From Streptomyces sp. NBC_00271 (GTDB lineage Bacteria; Actinomycetota; Actinomycetes; Streptomycetales; Streptomycetaceae), in assembly GCF_036178845.1 (NCBI RefSeq), contig NZ_CP108070.1:930001-994000 (forward strand): a DNA stretch of 64,000 nt. Direction: 5' to 3'. Below, one piece after another: positions 19,455-29,427 of this stretch (position 1 is its first letter; every line of letters begins with the position of its first letter). The position numbers were made by a program, and so were the translations under genes. Under the pieces are notes generated by a model. The model searched no databases and had not been told where the DNA came from. It was given only the letters and a program-made list of their open reading frames with translations.

Positions 19455-21440
19455 ATGACGACTCGCAGCATCACCGACCGCCTGGGCGGCCTGGCCTTCG
19501 GCGGGGACTACAACCCCGAGCAGTGGGACGAGCCGGTCTGGAAGGAGGACGACGAGCTGATGCGTACGGCCAGGGTCAACCTGGCCACGGTGGGTGTCTT
19601 CTCGTGGGCCCTGCTCGAACCGGAGGAGGGACGCTACGACTTCGCCTGGCTCGACGCCCACATCGAACGCCTGCACGCGAACGGTGTGGCCGTCGACCTG
19701 GCCACCCCCACCGCCTCCCCACCGCCCTGGTTCACCCTGGCTCGCCCGGACGCATTGACAGTCGGGCCCGACGACATCCGACTCGTCCACGGCAGCCGGG
19801 ACACGTACTGCCTCACCGCACCCGCCTACCGGAGCGCGGCCCGTCGGATCGCCGGGGCGCTCGCCGAACGCTACGGAGACCATCCCGCCCTCGCGCTGTG
19901 GCACGTGCACAACGAGTACGCCACCCTCTGCTACTGCGACCACACGGCTGCCGCCTTCCGGGTGTGGCTGCGCGCCCGCCACGGCTCGCTCGACGCCCTC
20001 AACGAGGCCTGGGGAACGGCCTTCTGGAGCCAGCGCTACACCTCCTGGGAACAGGTACTGCCGCCGCGTGCGACGAACTGGCACAAGAACCCCGGCCAGC
20101 ATCTGGACTTCCACCGCTTCTGGGCCGACGAGGTCATCGCCGCCTACCGCGAGCAGCGCGACGCGATCCGCGCGCACAGCGACCGGCCGGTGACGACCAA
20201 CCTGATGCTGCCCTCGTACCAGAACCTCGATCTGTGGGGCCTCGCCCGGGAACTCGACGTGGTCACCTCCGACCAGTACCCCACCTCGCCCGGCCTGGGC
20301 GCCGCCGCCGACGTCGCCTTCCACGCGGATCGCGCCCGATCGCTGGGCGGCGGCCGTCCCTGGCTGCTGATGGAGCAGGGCACCAACACCGTCTACGACG
20401 GCGACCGGGTCCTCGCCAAGGACCCCGGTGACATCCTGCGCCACACCTTGGGTCACATCGCGCGCGGTTCAGAAGGGGCCCTCTTCTTCCAGTGGCGGCA
20501 GTCCCGGGCCGGCGCCGAGACCTGGCACTCGGCATTGGTGCCGCACGCCGGGCCCGACAGCCGGATCTTCCGCGAGGTCACGCAGACCGGGGAGGCCGTC
20601 GCCCGGCTCGCCGAGCTGGCGGGCTCGACGGTCCCCGCGCAGGTGGCCGTACTGCACGACCCGGACGCCTGGTGGGCACTCGGCGTGGACGGCCTGCCCT
20701 CCACGGAACTCGACTACCACGCGGCACTCGGCCGGGCGCACCGCGCACTGTGGGACGCCGGTGTCACGGTCGACTTCGCCCACCCCGAACACGAGTTGAG
20801 CCACTACCCGCTCGTCGTCGCACCGGCCCTTTTCCTCCTCTCCGACGCGGTGGCCGAGAAGCTGCGCCGATACGTCGCCGACGGCGGGACACTCCTCGTC
20901 CAGCACGCGAGCGGCTACGTCGACGAGCGCCTCCACGCCCATCTCGGCGGCTACCCGGCCGCTCCCCTGCGCGAGGCGCTGGGCATCCGCGTCGAGGAGT
21001 ACCGGCCACTGCGGCGCAGCGAGCGGATCACCCTGTCGGACGGCACACAGGGCACCGCCTGGAGCGAGTCCCTGCGCACCGAGGGCGCCGAGACGCTCGC
21101 CACCTACACCCACGGGATGCTCACCGGCAGCCCGGCGCTGACCCGTCACCGCTTCGGCACCGGGCAGGGCTGGTACCTCTCGACCTACCTCGACGACGCC
21201 GACTACGGCGCCCTGGTCGCCCGGTTGCTCGACGAGGCCGGAGTGGGCCCCGAGCTGCCGGGCCTGCCCCCGCGGGTCGAGGCCGTCACCCGGCACGCCC
21301 CTGACGGCCGCCACTGGCGCTTCCTGATCAATCACAGCGCCGAACCCGTGTCGCTGCCCGAGCCCGCCCACGACCTGCTCACCGGCGGCACGGTGTCCGA
21401 ACTGCCGCCCGGCGGTTGCGCGGTACTGCGCGGGCACTGA
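19455..21440 (+). CDS. Cytoplasmic beta-galactosidase (GH42)
   Basis: 661-residue GH42 enzyme without signal peptide. The opening FGGDYNPEQWDE is typical. The acid/base Glu is in WHVHNEYATLC (about residue 153) and the nucleophile Glu in LLMEQGTNTV (about 306). The trimerisation domain (VVAPALFLLSDAVAEKLRRYV) and C-terminal domain follow. The ATG with GAGGAA 8 nt upstream was chosen over a signal-less 5' extension through the operator region. It hydrolyses terminal beta-galactosides after import. It heads a probable operon with GH36 and GH43. Confidence 0.93.
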   Translation: MTTRSITDRLGGLAFGGDYNPEQWDEPVWKEDDELMRTARVNLATVGVFSWALLEPEEGRYDFAWLDAHIERLHANGVAVDLATPTASPPPWFTLARPDALTVGPDDIRLVHGSRDTYCLTAPAYRSAARRIAGALAERYGDHPALALWHVHNEYATLCYCDHTAAAFRVWLRARHGSLDALNEAWGTAFWSQRYTSWEQVLPPRATNWHKNPGQHLDFHRFWADEVIAAYREQRDAIRAHSDRPVTTNLMLPSYQNLDLWGLARELDVVTSDQYPTSPGLGAAADVAFHADRARSLGGGRPWLLMEQGTNTVYDGDRVLAKDPGDILRHTLGHIARGSEGALFFQWRQSRAGAETWHSALVPHAGPDSRIFREVTQTGEAVARLAELAGSTVPAQVAVLHDPDAWWALGVDGLPSTELDYHAALGRAHRALWDAGVTVDFAHPEHELSHYPLVVAPALFLLSDAVAEKLRRYVADGGTLLVQHASGYVDERLHAHLGGYPAAPLREALGIRVEEYRPLRRSERITLSDGTQGTAWSESLRTEGAETLATYTHGMLTGSPALTRHRFGTGQGWYLSTYLDDADYGALVARLLDEAGVGPELPGLPPRVEAVTRHAPDGRHWRFLINHSAEPVSLPEPAHDLLTGGTVSELPPGGCAVLRGH

Positions 21441-21450
21441 CCTCGAAAGG

Positions 21451-21509
21451 GCCGACATGACCAAGGAACTGCCGACATGACCAAGGAACTGCCGACATGA
21501 CCAAGGAAC
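21451..21509 (+). repeat. Three 20-bp tandem repeats triplicating the alpha-galactosidase start region
   Basis: The unit GCCGACATGACCAAGGAACT occurs at 21451, 21471 and 21491 (last copy differs in its final base). Every copy carries ATG ACC AAG GAA. The ATGs at 21457 and 21477 each open a 7-codon frame (MTKELPT) whose TGA overlaps the next ATG as ATGA; the third ATG (21497) starts the GH36 protein MTKEQEAF. The result is two chained mini-cistrons feeding by termination-reinitiation into the real gene. Confidence 0.93.
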
Positions 21510-23623
21510 AAGAGGCCTTCCACTGGGGGCACGAGGCCCTTCACCTCGAGATCGTGCTCGATGACGACGGCAGCCCGCGCCTCACGCACCTCGGACTGCC
21601 CGGCGAAGCGCAGACAATCCCCGGTGCGTCCCTGCCCCTGGTGGAGGTGACGGCCGCGGGTCACGGCCGCGGCTGGTCGGGCGACCTCCTCGTGGGCACC
21701 GATCTCGGCGGACGGCTGCGCCACCGGACCCACCGCGCGACCCGCGACGGCGACTGGCACACGCTGACCGTGCACCTCCACGATCCGGAGACCGGGCTGG
21801 TCGCGGAGGTGACCTACCGGTCACCGAACGGCATCCCCGTGCTCCGCAGCGAGGTGACCCTGCGGAACGTTGGGCGGACCACGCTGCACCTGGAGTCGGT
21901 CAGCTCGTTCGCGGTGGGCTGCCTCACCCCGAAGGACCCGGCGGCCATCGACGCCGCGGATCTGCTGTGGGCGGAGAACGACTGGCTCGCCGAGTGCCGC
22001 TGGCAGCGGCAGCCGATGCGCCTGACCACACCGGCCCACAGCGGACGCGTGAGCCACGCGAACGGCCGGGCCGGCTTCGCCGTGAACGGACAGGGCACCT
22101 GGTCCAGTTGCGGACGCCTCCCCATGGGCGGCCTGACGGACCGGCGTACCGGCCGCACCTGGGTGTGGCAGATCGAGCACAACGGCGGGGGCTGGCGTTG
22201 GGAGTGCGGCGAGCGGGACAAGGCGGCCTACGCGGCGCTGTTCGGACCCACCGACACTCACCACGGCTGGCGGCACCCCCTTGAACCCGGCGCCGTCTTC
22301 GGCACCGTACCCGCCGCCCTGTCCTTCAGCGACGACGGCGGCCCGGACGAGGCGTTCGCCGCGCTGACCCGCTACCGCCGCGCCCAGCGCCGCCCGCATG
22401 CCGACCACCAACGCCTGCCCGTCATTTTCAACGACTACATGAACTGCCTGATGGGCGACCCCACGACCGAGAAGCTGCTGCCGCTCATCGACGCGGCGGC
22501 CGACGCGGGCGCGGAGTACTTCGTGATCGACGCCGGCTGGTACGACGGCGACGTCGGCGGCTGGTGGGACAGCGTCGGCGCCTGGGAACCCGCCGCCTCC
22601 CGGTTTCCCGGGGAGCGCGGGATCCACGAGGTGCTGGACCGTATCCGGCAGCGCGGCATGGTTCCCGGCCTGTGGCTGGAGCCGGAGGTGATCGGCGTAT
22701 GCAGCCCCATGGCCAAGTCCCTGCCCGACGAGGCGTTCTTCCGCCGCGACGGCGCCCGCGTCACGGAGGCCGGCCGGCACCACCTGGACCTGCGCCACCC
22801 GGCCGCCCGTACCCACCTGGACCAGGTCGTGGACCGCCTGGTCGGCGAGTGGGGCGTCGGCTACCTCAAACTCGACCACAACATCGACCCCGGCTCCGGG
22901 ACCAGCGCCCGCCCCGGCGAGACCCCGGGCGCCGGCCTGCTCGGCCACAACCGGGCGCACCTCGCCTGGCTCGACGGCATCCTGAACCGCTATCCGCACC
23001 TGGTGGTGGAGAACTGCTCCTCCGGCGGCATGCGCTGGGACCACGCCCTGCTGTCCCGGATGCAGCTGCAGTCCACGAGCGATCAGCAGAACCTCCACCT
23101 CTACGCGCCCATCGCGGCTTCCGCGCCCACCGCCGTCACCCCCGAACAGGGTGCCGTCTGGGCGTACCCCCAGCCCGAAAACACCCTCGACGAGGTGGCC
23201 TTCACCATGGCCAACGCGCTCCTCGGCCGGATCCATCTCTCCGGCCGCATTCCCGAACTCGAGCCGGAGGCCCGCGCCCTGGTCCACGAGGCGGTAGCGG
23301 CGTACAAGGCCATCCGCGCCGACCTGCCGGGGGCCGTGCCGTCCTGGCCCCTGGGCCTTCCCGCCTGGGACGACCCCTGGATCGCCCTTGCCCTGCGCAC
23401 CCCGGCCACCACCTACCTCACCGTCTGGCGCCGACCCGGAACCGACATCACGGCGACGCTGCACCTGCGCCACCTGCGGGACACCGCCGCCCGTGTCGAT
23501 CTGCTCTACCCCTCGGTCAGTCGGGCCGTTTCCGCCTGGACGCCCGACACCGCCGAGCTGAGCCTGACCCTGCCCACCGCGCCGTCCGCCGTCCTGCTCC
23601 GCATCACCGCCACGGCCCCCTGA
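21497..23623 (+). CDS. Alpha-galactosidase (GH36)
   Basis: 708-residue GH36 enzyme, no signal peptide. After an N-terminal beta-supersandwich come VIDAGWYDGDVGGWWDSVG and the nucleophile Asp in GYLKLDHN. VENCSSGGMRWD and the acid/base Asp in LQSTSDQQN follow, as in full-length family members. It removes alpha-galactose from oligosaccharides in the cytoplasm. It follows GH42 by 56 nt; the start is the third copy of a tandemly repeated start region. Confidence 0.93.
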   Translation: MTKEQEAFHWGHEALHLEIVLDDDGSPRLTHLGLPGEAQTIPGASLPLVEVTAAGHGRGWSGDLLVGTDLGGRLRHRTHRATRDGDWHTLTVHLHDPETGLVAEVTYRSPNGIPVLRSEVTLRNVGRTTLHLESVSSFAVGCLTPKDPAAIDAADLLWAENDWLAECRWQRQPMRLTTPAHSGRVSHANGRAGFAVNGQGTWSSCGRLPMGGLTDRRTGRTWVWQIEHNGGGWRWECGERDKAAYAALFGPTDTHHGWRHPLEPGAVFGTVPAALSFSDDGGPDEAFAALTRYRRAQRRPHADHQRLPVIFNDYMNCLMGDPTTEKLLPLIDAAADAGAEYFVIDAGWYDGDVGGWWDSVGAWEPAASRFPGERGIHEVLDRIRQRGMVPGLWLEPEVIGVCSPMAKSLPDEAFFRRDGARVTEAGRHHLDLRHPAARTHLDQVVDRLVGEWGVGYLKLDHNIDPGSGTSARPGETPGAGLLGHNRAHLAWLDGILNRYPHLVVENCSSGGMRWDHALLSRMQLQSTSDQQNLHLYAPIAASAPTAVTPEQGAVWAYPQPENTLDEVAFTMANALLGRIHLSGRIPELEPEARALVHEAVAAYKAIRADLPGAVPSWPLGLPAWDDPWIALALRTPATTYLTVWRRPGTDITATLHLRHLRDTAARVDLLYPSVSRAVSAWTPDTAELSLTLPTAPSAVLLRITATAP

Positions 23624-23676
23624 GCTCCCTGAACCACCCCACGCCCGCATCACGAATCGACGAGAGGACCCATCGG

Positions 23677-25188
23677 GTGCCCCCTCTGCACCAGCCGGAC
23701 GGACGATTGACCAACCCCGTGATCCCCGGCTTCCACCCCGACCCCAGCGTCTGCCGCGTCGGCGACGACTACTACCTGGCCTGCTCCAGCTTCGAGTACT
23801 TCCCTGGGGTGCCCCTCTTCCACAGCCGTGACCTGGTGCACTGGACGCAGATCGGCAACGCCCTGGACCGGCCGGCGCAGCTGCGTCTGTCGGACGCGTG
23901 GTCCTCCGGCGGGATCTACGCCCCCACCCTGCGCCACCACGACGGCCGCTTCTGGCTGATCGTCACCAACTGCAGCGAGGGCGGCGGCAACCTGATCGTC
24001 ACGGCCACCGACCCCGCCGGACCGTGGTCGGACCCCATCTGGGCGCCGGGTGTCCCCGGCATCGATCCCGACCTGGTCTGGGACGAGGACGGCACCTGCT
24101 GGTGCACGGTCGCCGGGGTCTCGCAGGTCCGTCTCGACCCGTCCACCGGGCAGACGTACGGAACACCGCACAGGCTCTGGTCCGGCGGGCCCGGCGCCAA
24201 GGCCCCGGAGGCGCCGCACCTGTACCGGATCGGCGACTACTGGTACCTGCTCATCGCCGAGGGCGGCACCGAGCGCGGCCACGCCGTGTCGATCGCCCGC
24301 GGCCGTACGCCCGCCGGCCCGTTCGAGCCGTGCCCGGCCAACCCGATCCTCACTCACCGCGGCACCGACCACCCCGTCCAGAACACCGGGCACGCCGACC
24401 TGGTCCAAGGCCCCGACGGCTCCTGGTGGATGGTGTTCCTCGGCGTCCGACCGGGCGGCGGCACACCGGGCTGGCATGTGCTCGGCCGGGAGACCTTCCT
24501 GGCCCCCGTGACCTGGGTGGACGACTGGCCGGTGGTCGGCGAGGTCGCCTTGGACCTGCCCGAGCTCCCGTGGCCGCTCTCCCCCAGCCCTGTCGAGGAG
24601 CACCGGGACGACTTCGAGCTCGCCAAACTGCGGCCGTCCTGGATCTCTCTGCGGGACCGGCCCGCCGAACACTGCACCACCAAGAAGCGCCCCGGATGGC
24701 TGACGCTCCGCGCGCGGGGCGGCTCCATGGACGAGCCCGACGTGGTGTTCACCGGCCGGCGCCAGCAGCACAGGTCGTGCCGGGCACGCACTTTGGTCGA
24801 TGCCACGGAGGGAGGCGGCGGCCTCGCCGTGCGGCTCGACGAGCGGCACCACTACGAAATCGAGGTGTCCGGCACGCGGGTGCGGGTGGTCGCGCGTATC
24901 GGCTCCCTGCGCACGGTCGTGGCCGCACGGTCCGTGCCCGCCGGGCCAGTGGTCCTCGCCGTCACGATCACGCAGCCGCCGTCTCCGCACGGGCCGTGCA
25001 CGGGACCCGACGTCGTCTCCCTCGGCGTCGAGCAGCCCGACGGCACGTTCACCGAGCTCGCGACCCTCGACGGCCGCTACCTGTCGACCGAGGTCGCCGG
25101 CGGCTTCACCGGTCGGGTCATCGGCATGTACACCGCGGCGGGCATCGTCCACTTCGACTGGTTCGCCTACGAGCCACTCGACGGCTGA
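23677..25188 (+). CDS. GH43-family beta-xylosidase/alpha-L-arabinofuranosidase
   Basis: 503-residue five-bladed propeller glycosidase with C-terminal beta-sandwich. The catalytic triad is visible: Asp in PGFHPDPSVCRVGDDYY, pKa-modulating Asp in GIDPDLVWDEDG, and Glu in KAPEAPHLYRIGDYWYL. There is no signal peptide, so it is cytoplasmic. The GTG start has GAGAGGA 9 nt upstream; a longer frame upstream overlaps GH36 and is not real. It would split xylose or arabinose from imported oligosaccharides. Confidence 0.9.
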   Translation: MPPLHQPDGRLTNPVIPGFHPDPSVCRVGDDYYLACSSFEYFPGVPLFHSRDLVHWTQIGNALDRPAQLRLSDAWSSGGIYAPTLRHHDGRFWLIVTNCSEGGGNLIVTATDPAGPWSDPIWAPGVPGIDPDLVWDEDGTCWCTVAGVSQVRLDPSTGQTYGTPHRLWSGGPGAKAPEAPHLYRIGDYWYLLIAEGGTERGHAVSIARGRTPAGPFEPCPANPILTHRGTDHPVQNTGHADLVQGPDGSWWMVFLGVRPGGGTPGWHVLGRETFLAPVTWVDDWPVVGEVALDLPELPWPLSPSPVEEHRDDFELAKLRPSWISLRDRPAEHCTTKKRPGWLTLRARGGSMDEPDVVFTGRRQQHRSCRARTLVDATEGGGGLAVRLDERHHYEIEVSGTRVRVVARIGSLRTVVAARSVPAGPVVLAVTITQPPSPHGPCTGPDVVSLGVEQPDGTFTELATLDGRYLSTEVAGGFTGRVIGMYTAAGIVHFDWFAYEPLDG

Positions 25189-25200
25189 ACCAGGCCCCCT

Positions 25201-25250
25201 CCCTCTGCTTCCCTCTGCCTCCCTCTGCCTCCCTCTGCCTCCCTCTGCTG
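25201..25250. repeat. Five-copy 10-bp pyrimidine repeat
   Basis: Five consecutive units of CCCTCTGCYT (the last ending TG) directly follow the GH43 stop codon. The rest of the 25189-25460 spacer shows no gene. Confidence 0.9.
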
Positions 25251-25460
25251 ACAGGGACACAGGACCGCTCCGCCATGTGGCGACGAGGGCCGGCTGACCC
25301 GTCCTCCCCGGCCGGCTCGGTGGTCCGGCCCTGAACCCCGAGAACGGCACGACACACATCACCCCATGGACCTGCAGCGGCAGGCGCGGCCGACGGTGGC
25401 GCCTGCCGCTGCCCGACCACGGATCGGATCACCCGTACGACCGACCGAAAGGCATGGCAC

Positions 25461-27227
25461 ATGAAGGACATACGGCAACCCGCACACCACCACAGCCGCG
25501 GCCCCGGACGCCTGGCCGGCCTGCTCATGGCGCTGCTCGTCATCCTGGGACTGTCCGGCAGCACCGCGCTCGCCGCGACCGGCGGCACGGCACAGCAGGC
25601 ACGCGCCACGGTCAAAGTTCCGGCCCGCGCCATGGACGCCGTCGCCGCGATGCAGCCCAGCTGGAACCTGGGCAACACCCTGGACGCGATTCCGGACGAG
25701 ACGTCCTGGGGCAACCCCAAGGCCACCAGGGAGCTGTTCAAAACCCTCCGGGCGCAGGGCTTCCGCAGCGTCCGCATCCCGGTGACCTGGAGCGCACACC
25801 AGTCCACCACCCCGCCCTACACCGTCGACGCCGCGTACCTGAGCCGCGTCAAGCAGGTGGTCGACTGGGCACAGGCCGAGAACCTCTACGTCGTGCTCAA
25901 CGTCCACCACGACTCATGGCAGTGGGTCTCGAAGATCTCCACCGACCACGACAACGTGCTCGCCCGCTACGACGCCCTGTGGACCCAGATCTCCGCGACG
26001 TTCCGCGACGAGCCGCGCACCCTGCTCTTCGAGAGCATCAACGAACCCGGCTTCGACAACGCCACGGCGGCGCAGAAGACCCAGTTCATGAACGAGCTGA
26101 ACACCTCGTTCCACGAGATCGTCCGCTCTTCGGGCGGCGCGAACAAGGGCCGACTGCTCGTCCTGACCACACAGGGCGGCACCCCCTCACAGGACCTCAT
26201 GGACGACCTGTACACGACGATCAGCGCGCTGCACGACCGCAACCTGGTCGCCACCGTGCACTACTACAGCTATTACCCGTTCAGCGTGAACGTCGCGGGC
26301 GGCACCCGGTACGACGCCGCCGCCCAGAACGACCTGACCGACGCCTTCGCCCGCATGCACGACACCTTCGTCGACAGGGGCATCCCCGTCTACCTCGGCG
26401 AGTACGGCCTGCTCGCATATCCCGACGACAACCACCCCTCCCGCATCGAGCGGGGCGAGGCGCTTAAGTACTACGAGCACGTCGGACACGCGGCACGCGT
26501 CGCCGGTGTCACCACCGCCCTGTGGGACCCCGGCTTCGCCTACCTGAACCGGGACACCCTGAAGTGGCGTGACCCCGCTCTCTTCGCCTGGATCAAGTCG
26601 AGCTGGACCACCCGCTCGGGAACCGCCTCCTTCGACAAGGTCTTCGTGGCGAAGTCGAGCCGGCTCACAGCCCAGTCGCTCACACTGAACCGGAACGGCA
26701 CCACGTTCCAGAGTCTGTGGCACGGCGACACCAAACTTGTCGAGGGCCAGGACTACACCGTCTTCGACGATCGCCTCACCCTCACGGCGCGGGCGCTGAC
26801 CCGGCTGACCGGCGAGCGGGACTACGGGGTCAACGCGACGCTCCAGGCCCGGTTCTCCCGCGGCCTGCCCTGGCAGATCGACGTGGTCACCTACGACACT
26901 CCGGTGCTGTCGAACGCCACGGGCACACCCGATTCGTTCACCATTCCCACGAAGTACCAGGGTGACCTGCTGGCGACCATGGAGGCCACGTACGCCGACG
27001 GCAGCAACGCCGGCCAGACCAGCTGGACTCCGTACCAGGAGTTCAACGTGGCCTTCTCGCCGGACTACCCGAACGGCACGATCATCCTGACCCCCGAATT
27101 CCTGAAGGCACTGCGTGACGGCGAACCGGCGACGCTGACCTTCCACTTCCACAGCGGCGCCAAGGTGAAGTACAAGGTCACGAAGACCGGAGACTCAGTC
27201 ACCGGTACGGCTGTCAAGGAATCCTGA
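25461..27227 (+). CDS. Secreted endoglucanase/xyloglucanase-like GH5 with CBM_X2-like domain
   Basis: 588-residue exported GH5 enzyme. A Sec signal (GRLAGLLMALLVILGLSGSTALAA) precedes the catalytic domain with WNLGNTLDAIP, VHHDSWQW, the acid/base Glu in ESINEPGF (about 194) and the nucleophile Glu in YLGEYGLLAYP (about 313). An X2/Ig-like module follows (TLNRNGTTFQSLWHGDTKLVEGQDYTV region), then another beta module ending in FHFHSGAKVKYKV. This layout resembles GH5_4 glucanases with X2-CBM46 tails, which often act on xyloglucan. A terminator lies just downstream. Confidence 0.9.
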   Translation: MKDIRQPAHHHSRGPGRLAGLLMALLVILGLSGSTALAATGGTAQQARATVKVPARAMDAVAAMQPSWNLGNTLDAIPDETSWGNPKATRELFKTLRAQGFRSVRIPVTWSAHQSTTPPYTVDAAYLSRVKQVVDWAQAENLYVVLNVHHDSWQWVSKISTDHDNVLARYDALWTQISATFRDEPRTLLFESINEPGFDNATAAQKTQFMNELNTSFHEIVRSSGGANKGRLLVLTTQGGTPSQDLMDDLYTTISALHDRNLVATVHYYSYYPFSVNVAGGTRYDAAAQNDLTDAFARMHDTFVDRGIPVYLGEYGLLAYPDDNHPSRIERGEALKYYEHVGHAARVAGVTTALWDPGFAYLNRDTLKWRDPALFAWIKSSWTTRSGTASFDKVFVAKSSRLTAQSLTLNRNGTTFQSLWHGDTKLVEGQDYTVFDDRLTLTARALTRLTGERDYGVNATLQARFSRGLPWQIDVVTYDTPVLSNATGTPDSFTIPTKYQGDLLATMEATYADGSNAGQTSWTPYQEFNVAFSPDYPNGTIILTPEFLKALRDGEPATLTFHFHSGAKVKYKVTKTGDSVTGTAVKES

Positions 27228-27241
27228 CCGACCGGCCCTCG

Positions 27242-27272
27242 CCCTGGTTGCCCACCTCCCGGGCAACCGGGG
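27242..27272 (+). terminator. Hairpin terminator after GH5
   Basis: 12-bp stem CCCTGGTTGCCC/GGGCAACCGGGG (one T-G pair) with a 7-nt loop, 14 nt after the stop. Confidence 0.8.
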
Positions 27273-27410
27273 CTCTGACGTCTCTGCGGCGCCGCGGCAT
27301 ATCCCCGCTCGCGCGTGGGCCACTTCCTGTGAGAAATCGTTGGCAACCTTTGCGCTTCCGGTGGTCACTCAGTAGTGCACCATCGGCTCGATCTTGCGAA
27401 CGGACTGGAA

Positions 27411-28379
27411 ATGAACACATCGAGGCAGGCCGCGCGGCAGCGCAGACAAAGACGCAGGCTCATGCTGGCCGGCACATCGGCGCTGATCGCCGCGGGCGTT
27501 GTCGCCTACCTGGTCATGGCGTTGCTCCCCGATCGCAACGTCGACGCAGGGCCTGCCGCAGCCACGCCCCTCGCCACCACCCAGGTGAAAGCCACCGCCG
27601 TCGGCGGCGAGAGGGCCACCCCGGCCGCGACGGCGAGCCCCACCGGCTCGCCCAGCCCGACAGGCTCCCCCACCCCGAAGGGTGCCGCGACCACCACGTC
27701 GCCGCGACCGTCACCCACTGACACCCCGGAGCCCAAGCGAAAGCCCGCTACCACAACTGCGCAGGCAGGACGGCTTCAGCCGCACACCACCTACCGGGGC
27801 GTCGCCACCGCCTACGAGGCCGCGGACGGAAACGGCGCCTGCCTGTTCGGCCCCAGCCCCGACCTCATGATCGCGGCCATGAACACCACCGACTACGAGA
27901 CGTCCAGGGCGTGCGGCGCGTACGTGCTCGTGCGCGCGGCCAACGGCAGATCCATCACGGTACGCATCACCAACGAATGCCCCCTGCCCTGCGCACCCGG
28001 GCAACTCGACCTCAGCCAACAGGCATTCGCCAAACTGGCCGACCTCAAGGTCGGCCGGATCCCCATCACCTGGAGCCTGGTGAGCCCCAGCATCTCCAAC
28101 AAGATCTCCATCCGGTACAAGACCGGCTCCAGCCGCTACTGGTGCGGCATCCAGGCGATCGGCCACCGCAACCCAGTCGCCAGGCTGGAGGTCCGCACCT
28201 CAGGCGGCTGGCGGCAACTGCCCCGCACCTCCTACAACTACTTCATCGCCGCGGACGGCAGCGGGTGCGGCAGCGCGATCAGACTCACCGACATCTACGG
28301 CGAACGGTTGACCATCAACGGAATCGCGGTGCGGCCGAACGTCGTGCAACCCACCCAGGTCCAGTTCGCCCGGCACTGA
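27411..28379 (+). CDS. Expansin-like membrane-anchored protein (DPBB + CBM63-like)
   Basis: 322 residues. A basic N-terminus and one membrane segment (LMLAGTSALIAAGVVAYLVMALL) are followed by a Pro/Thr/Ser-rich linker (about 45-125). A double-psi beta-barrel comes next (TTYRGVATAYEAADGNGACLF; ITNECPLPCAPGQLDLSQQAFAKLA with the expansin Asp), then a C-terminal domain like the cellulose-binding CBM63. Expansins loosen cellulose-hemicellulose contacts without hydrolysis. Lying between GH5 and GH12 it fits the plant-wall theme. The linker and lack of a clear cleavage site suggest wall or membrane tethering. Confidence 0.88.
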   Translation: MNTSRQAARQRRQRRRLMLAGTSALIAAGVVAYLVMALLPDRNVDAGPAAATPLATTQVKATAVGGERATPAATASPTGSPSPTGSPTPKGAATTTSPRPSPTDTPEPKRKPATTTAQAGRLQPHTTYRGVATAYEAADGNGACLFGPSPDLMIAAMNTTDYETSRACGAYVLVRAANGRSITVRITNECPLPCAPGQLDLSQQAFAKLADLKVGRIPITWSLVSPSISNKISIRYKTGSSRYWCGIQAIGHRNPVARLEVRTSGGWRQLPRTSYNYFIAADGSGCGSAIRLTDIYGERLTINGIAVRPNVVQPTQVQFARH

Positions 28380-28436
28380 CCCCACCGTCCGCCCAAGGCC
28401 GACGTCGAAGCCACTTCGCGGACTGCAACGCACTGA

Positions 28437-28486
28437 GGGCCGAGGTCGACCGCGCCTGAGAAGGGACGCGGACCGACCTCGGGCCC
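28437..28486. terminator. Bidirectional terminator between expansin and GH12
   Basis: GGGCCGAGGTCG pairs with CGACCTCGGGCCC (one bulged C) across a 25-nt loop that itself contains CGCG pairs, between the two convergent genes. Confidence 0.75.
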
Positions 28487-28504
28487 GGTGTCACTGATGT
28501 CGGG

Positions 28505-29222
28505 TCAGCCGCCACTGACGGTCAGGTTGTTGGTGTTGAAGTTGAGTCCGCCGGACGACGAGGTGATCTCATAGCCGAACTGCACGTCACCGATGACCTC
28601 GCTGCCGGGCATCCAGCCCTTGGTGTACGCGATCCAGTTGAGGACCGGCTTGACGTCCACGGTGCCGGAGTTGGAGTCGGACGTCCGCAGGAACGAGAAC
28701 ACCTGGTTCGACCCGTTGGTGCCCTTGTAGACGTTCCAGTTGTGGCCGCCGAGCGTGACGTTGGCCTGGTAGGCGCCGATCGGGCCGACGGATCCGTTGT
28801 AGTTGACCCAGAGCATGATCTCGTACTGGTGGTGGTTGTCCCCAGATGTCGTACGACGTGTTGTACGCGCCGGACGACGGGACGCTGACGTCGTAGTTGC
28901 TGGTGAGCCAGCCGAGGGAGTCGATCGACTTGTTGATCGACTTCGTTGATTTGGCGTAGGACTTGATGCCGCCGGTGTTGGGGTGGTTGGCCCAGACACC
29001 CCAGCCGGTCCCGGAGTTGGCCCACATGCACTGGCTGCCGGCGCCGGAGCCCCAGATGTTGTTGTAGAGCGTGTAGCCGTTCAGGTTCGTGCTGCCGTAC
29101 TGGTCGCAGGTGCTCCAGACGGCGGCGGAGGCAGGGGCGGAGGCGAGGCCGACGGTGGCTCCGAGAGCCATCGCCGGCGCCAGCACCGCCATGCTGACCT
29201 TGCGTATCGCGCTCTTTACCAT
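28505..29222 (-). pseudogene. Secreted GH12 endoglucanase with a one-base frameshift
   Basis: The N-terminal frame has a Sec signal (MAVLAPAMALGATVGLASAPASA) and the GH12 start (WSTCDQYGSTNLNGYTLYNNIWG) up to NTSYDIW. At about 28845 (a GGGG run) the frame shifts and continues as GDNHHQYEIMLWVNYNG with the nucleophile Glu, ending with FGYEITSSSGGLNF carrying the acid/base Glu. Removing one G rejoins a 230-residue, otherwise complete GH12 enzyme. GH12 members cut cellulose, mixed-linkage glucan or xyloglucan. It may be an assembly error. Confidence 0.87.
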
Positions 29223-29427
29223 GGTGTCCCTTCCACGGGTGGGGGGAATTGTGGGGGTGCTACCACGCTCCTGACTGAGGACGTGGTCCTCTCCGGCGAC
29301 GAAATCGATCGGCTGCGCGTCGCCGGAAGAAGTCCTGACTGCGGCTCCGCCACGTGGGCGCCATCACTCGGGCGGAGCCGCGGACATACTGCGGAAGGCA
29401 CTGCGGCGGGACTCGGACCAAGGGCTT

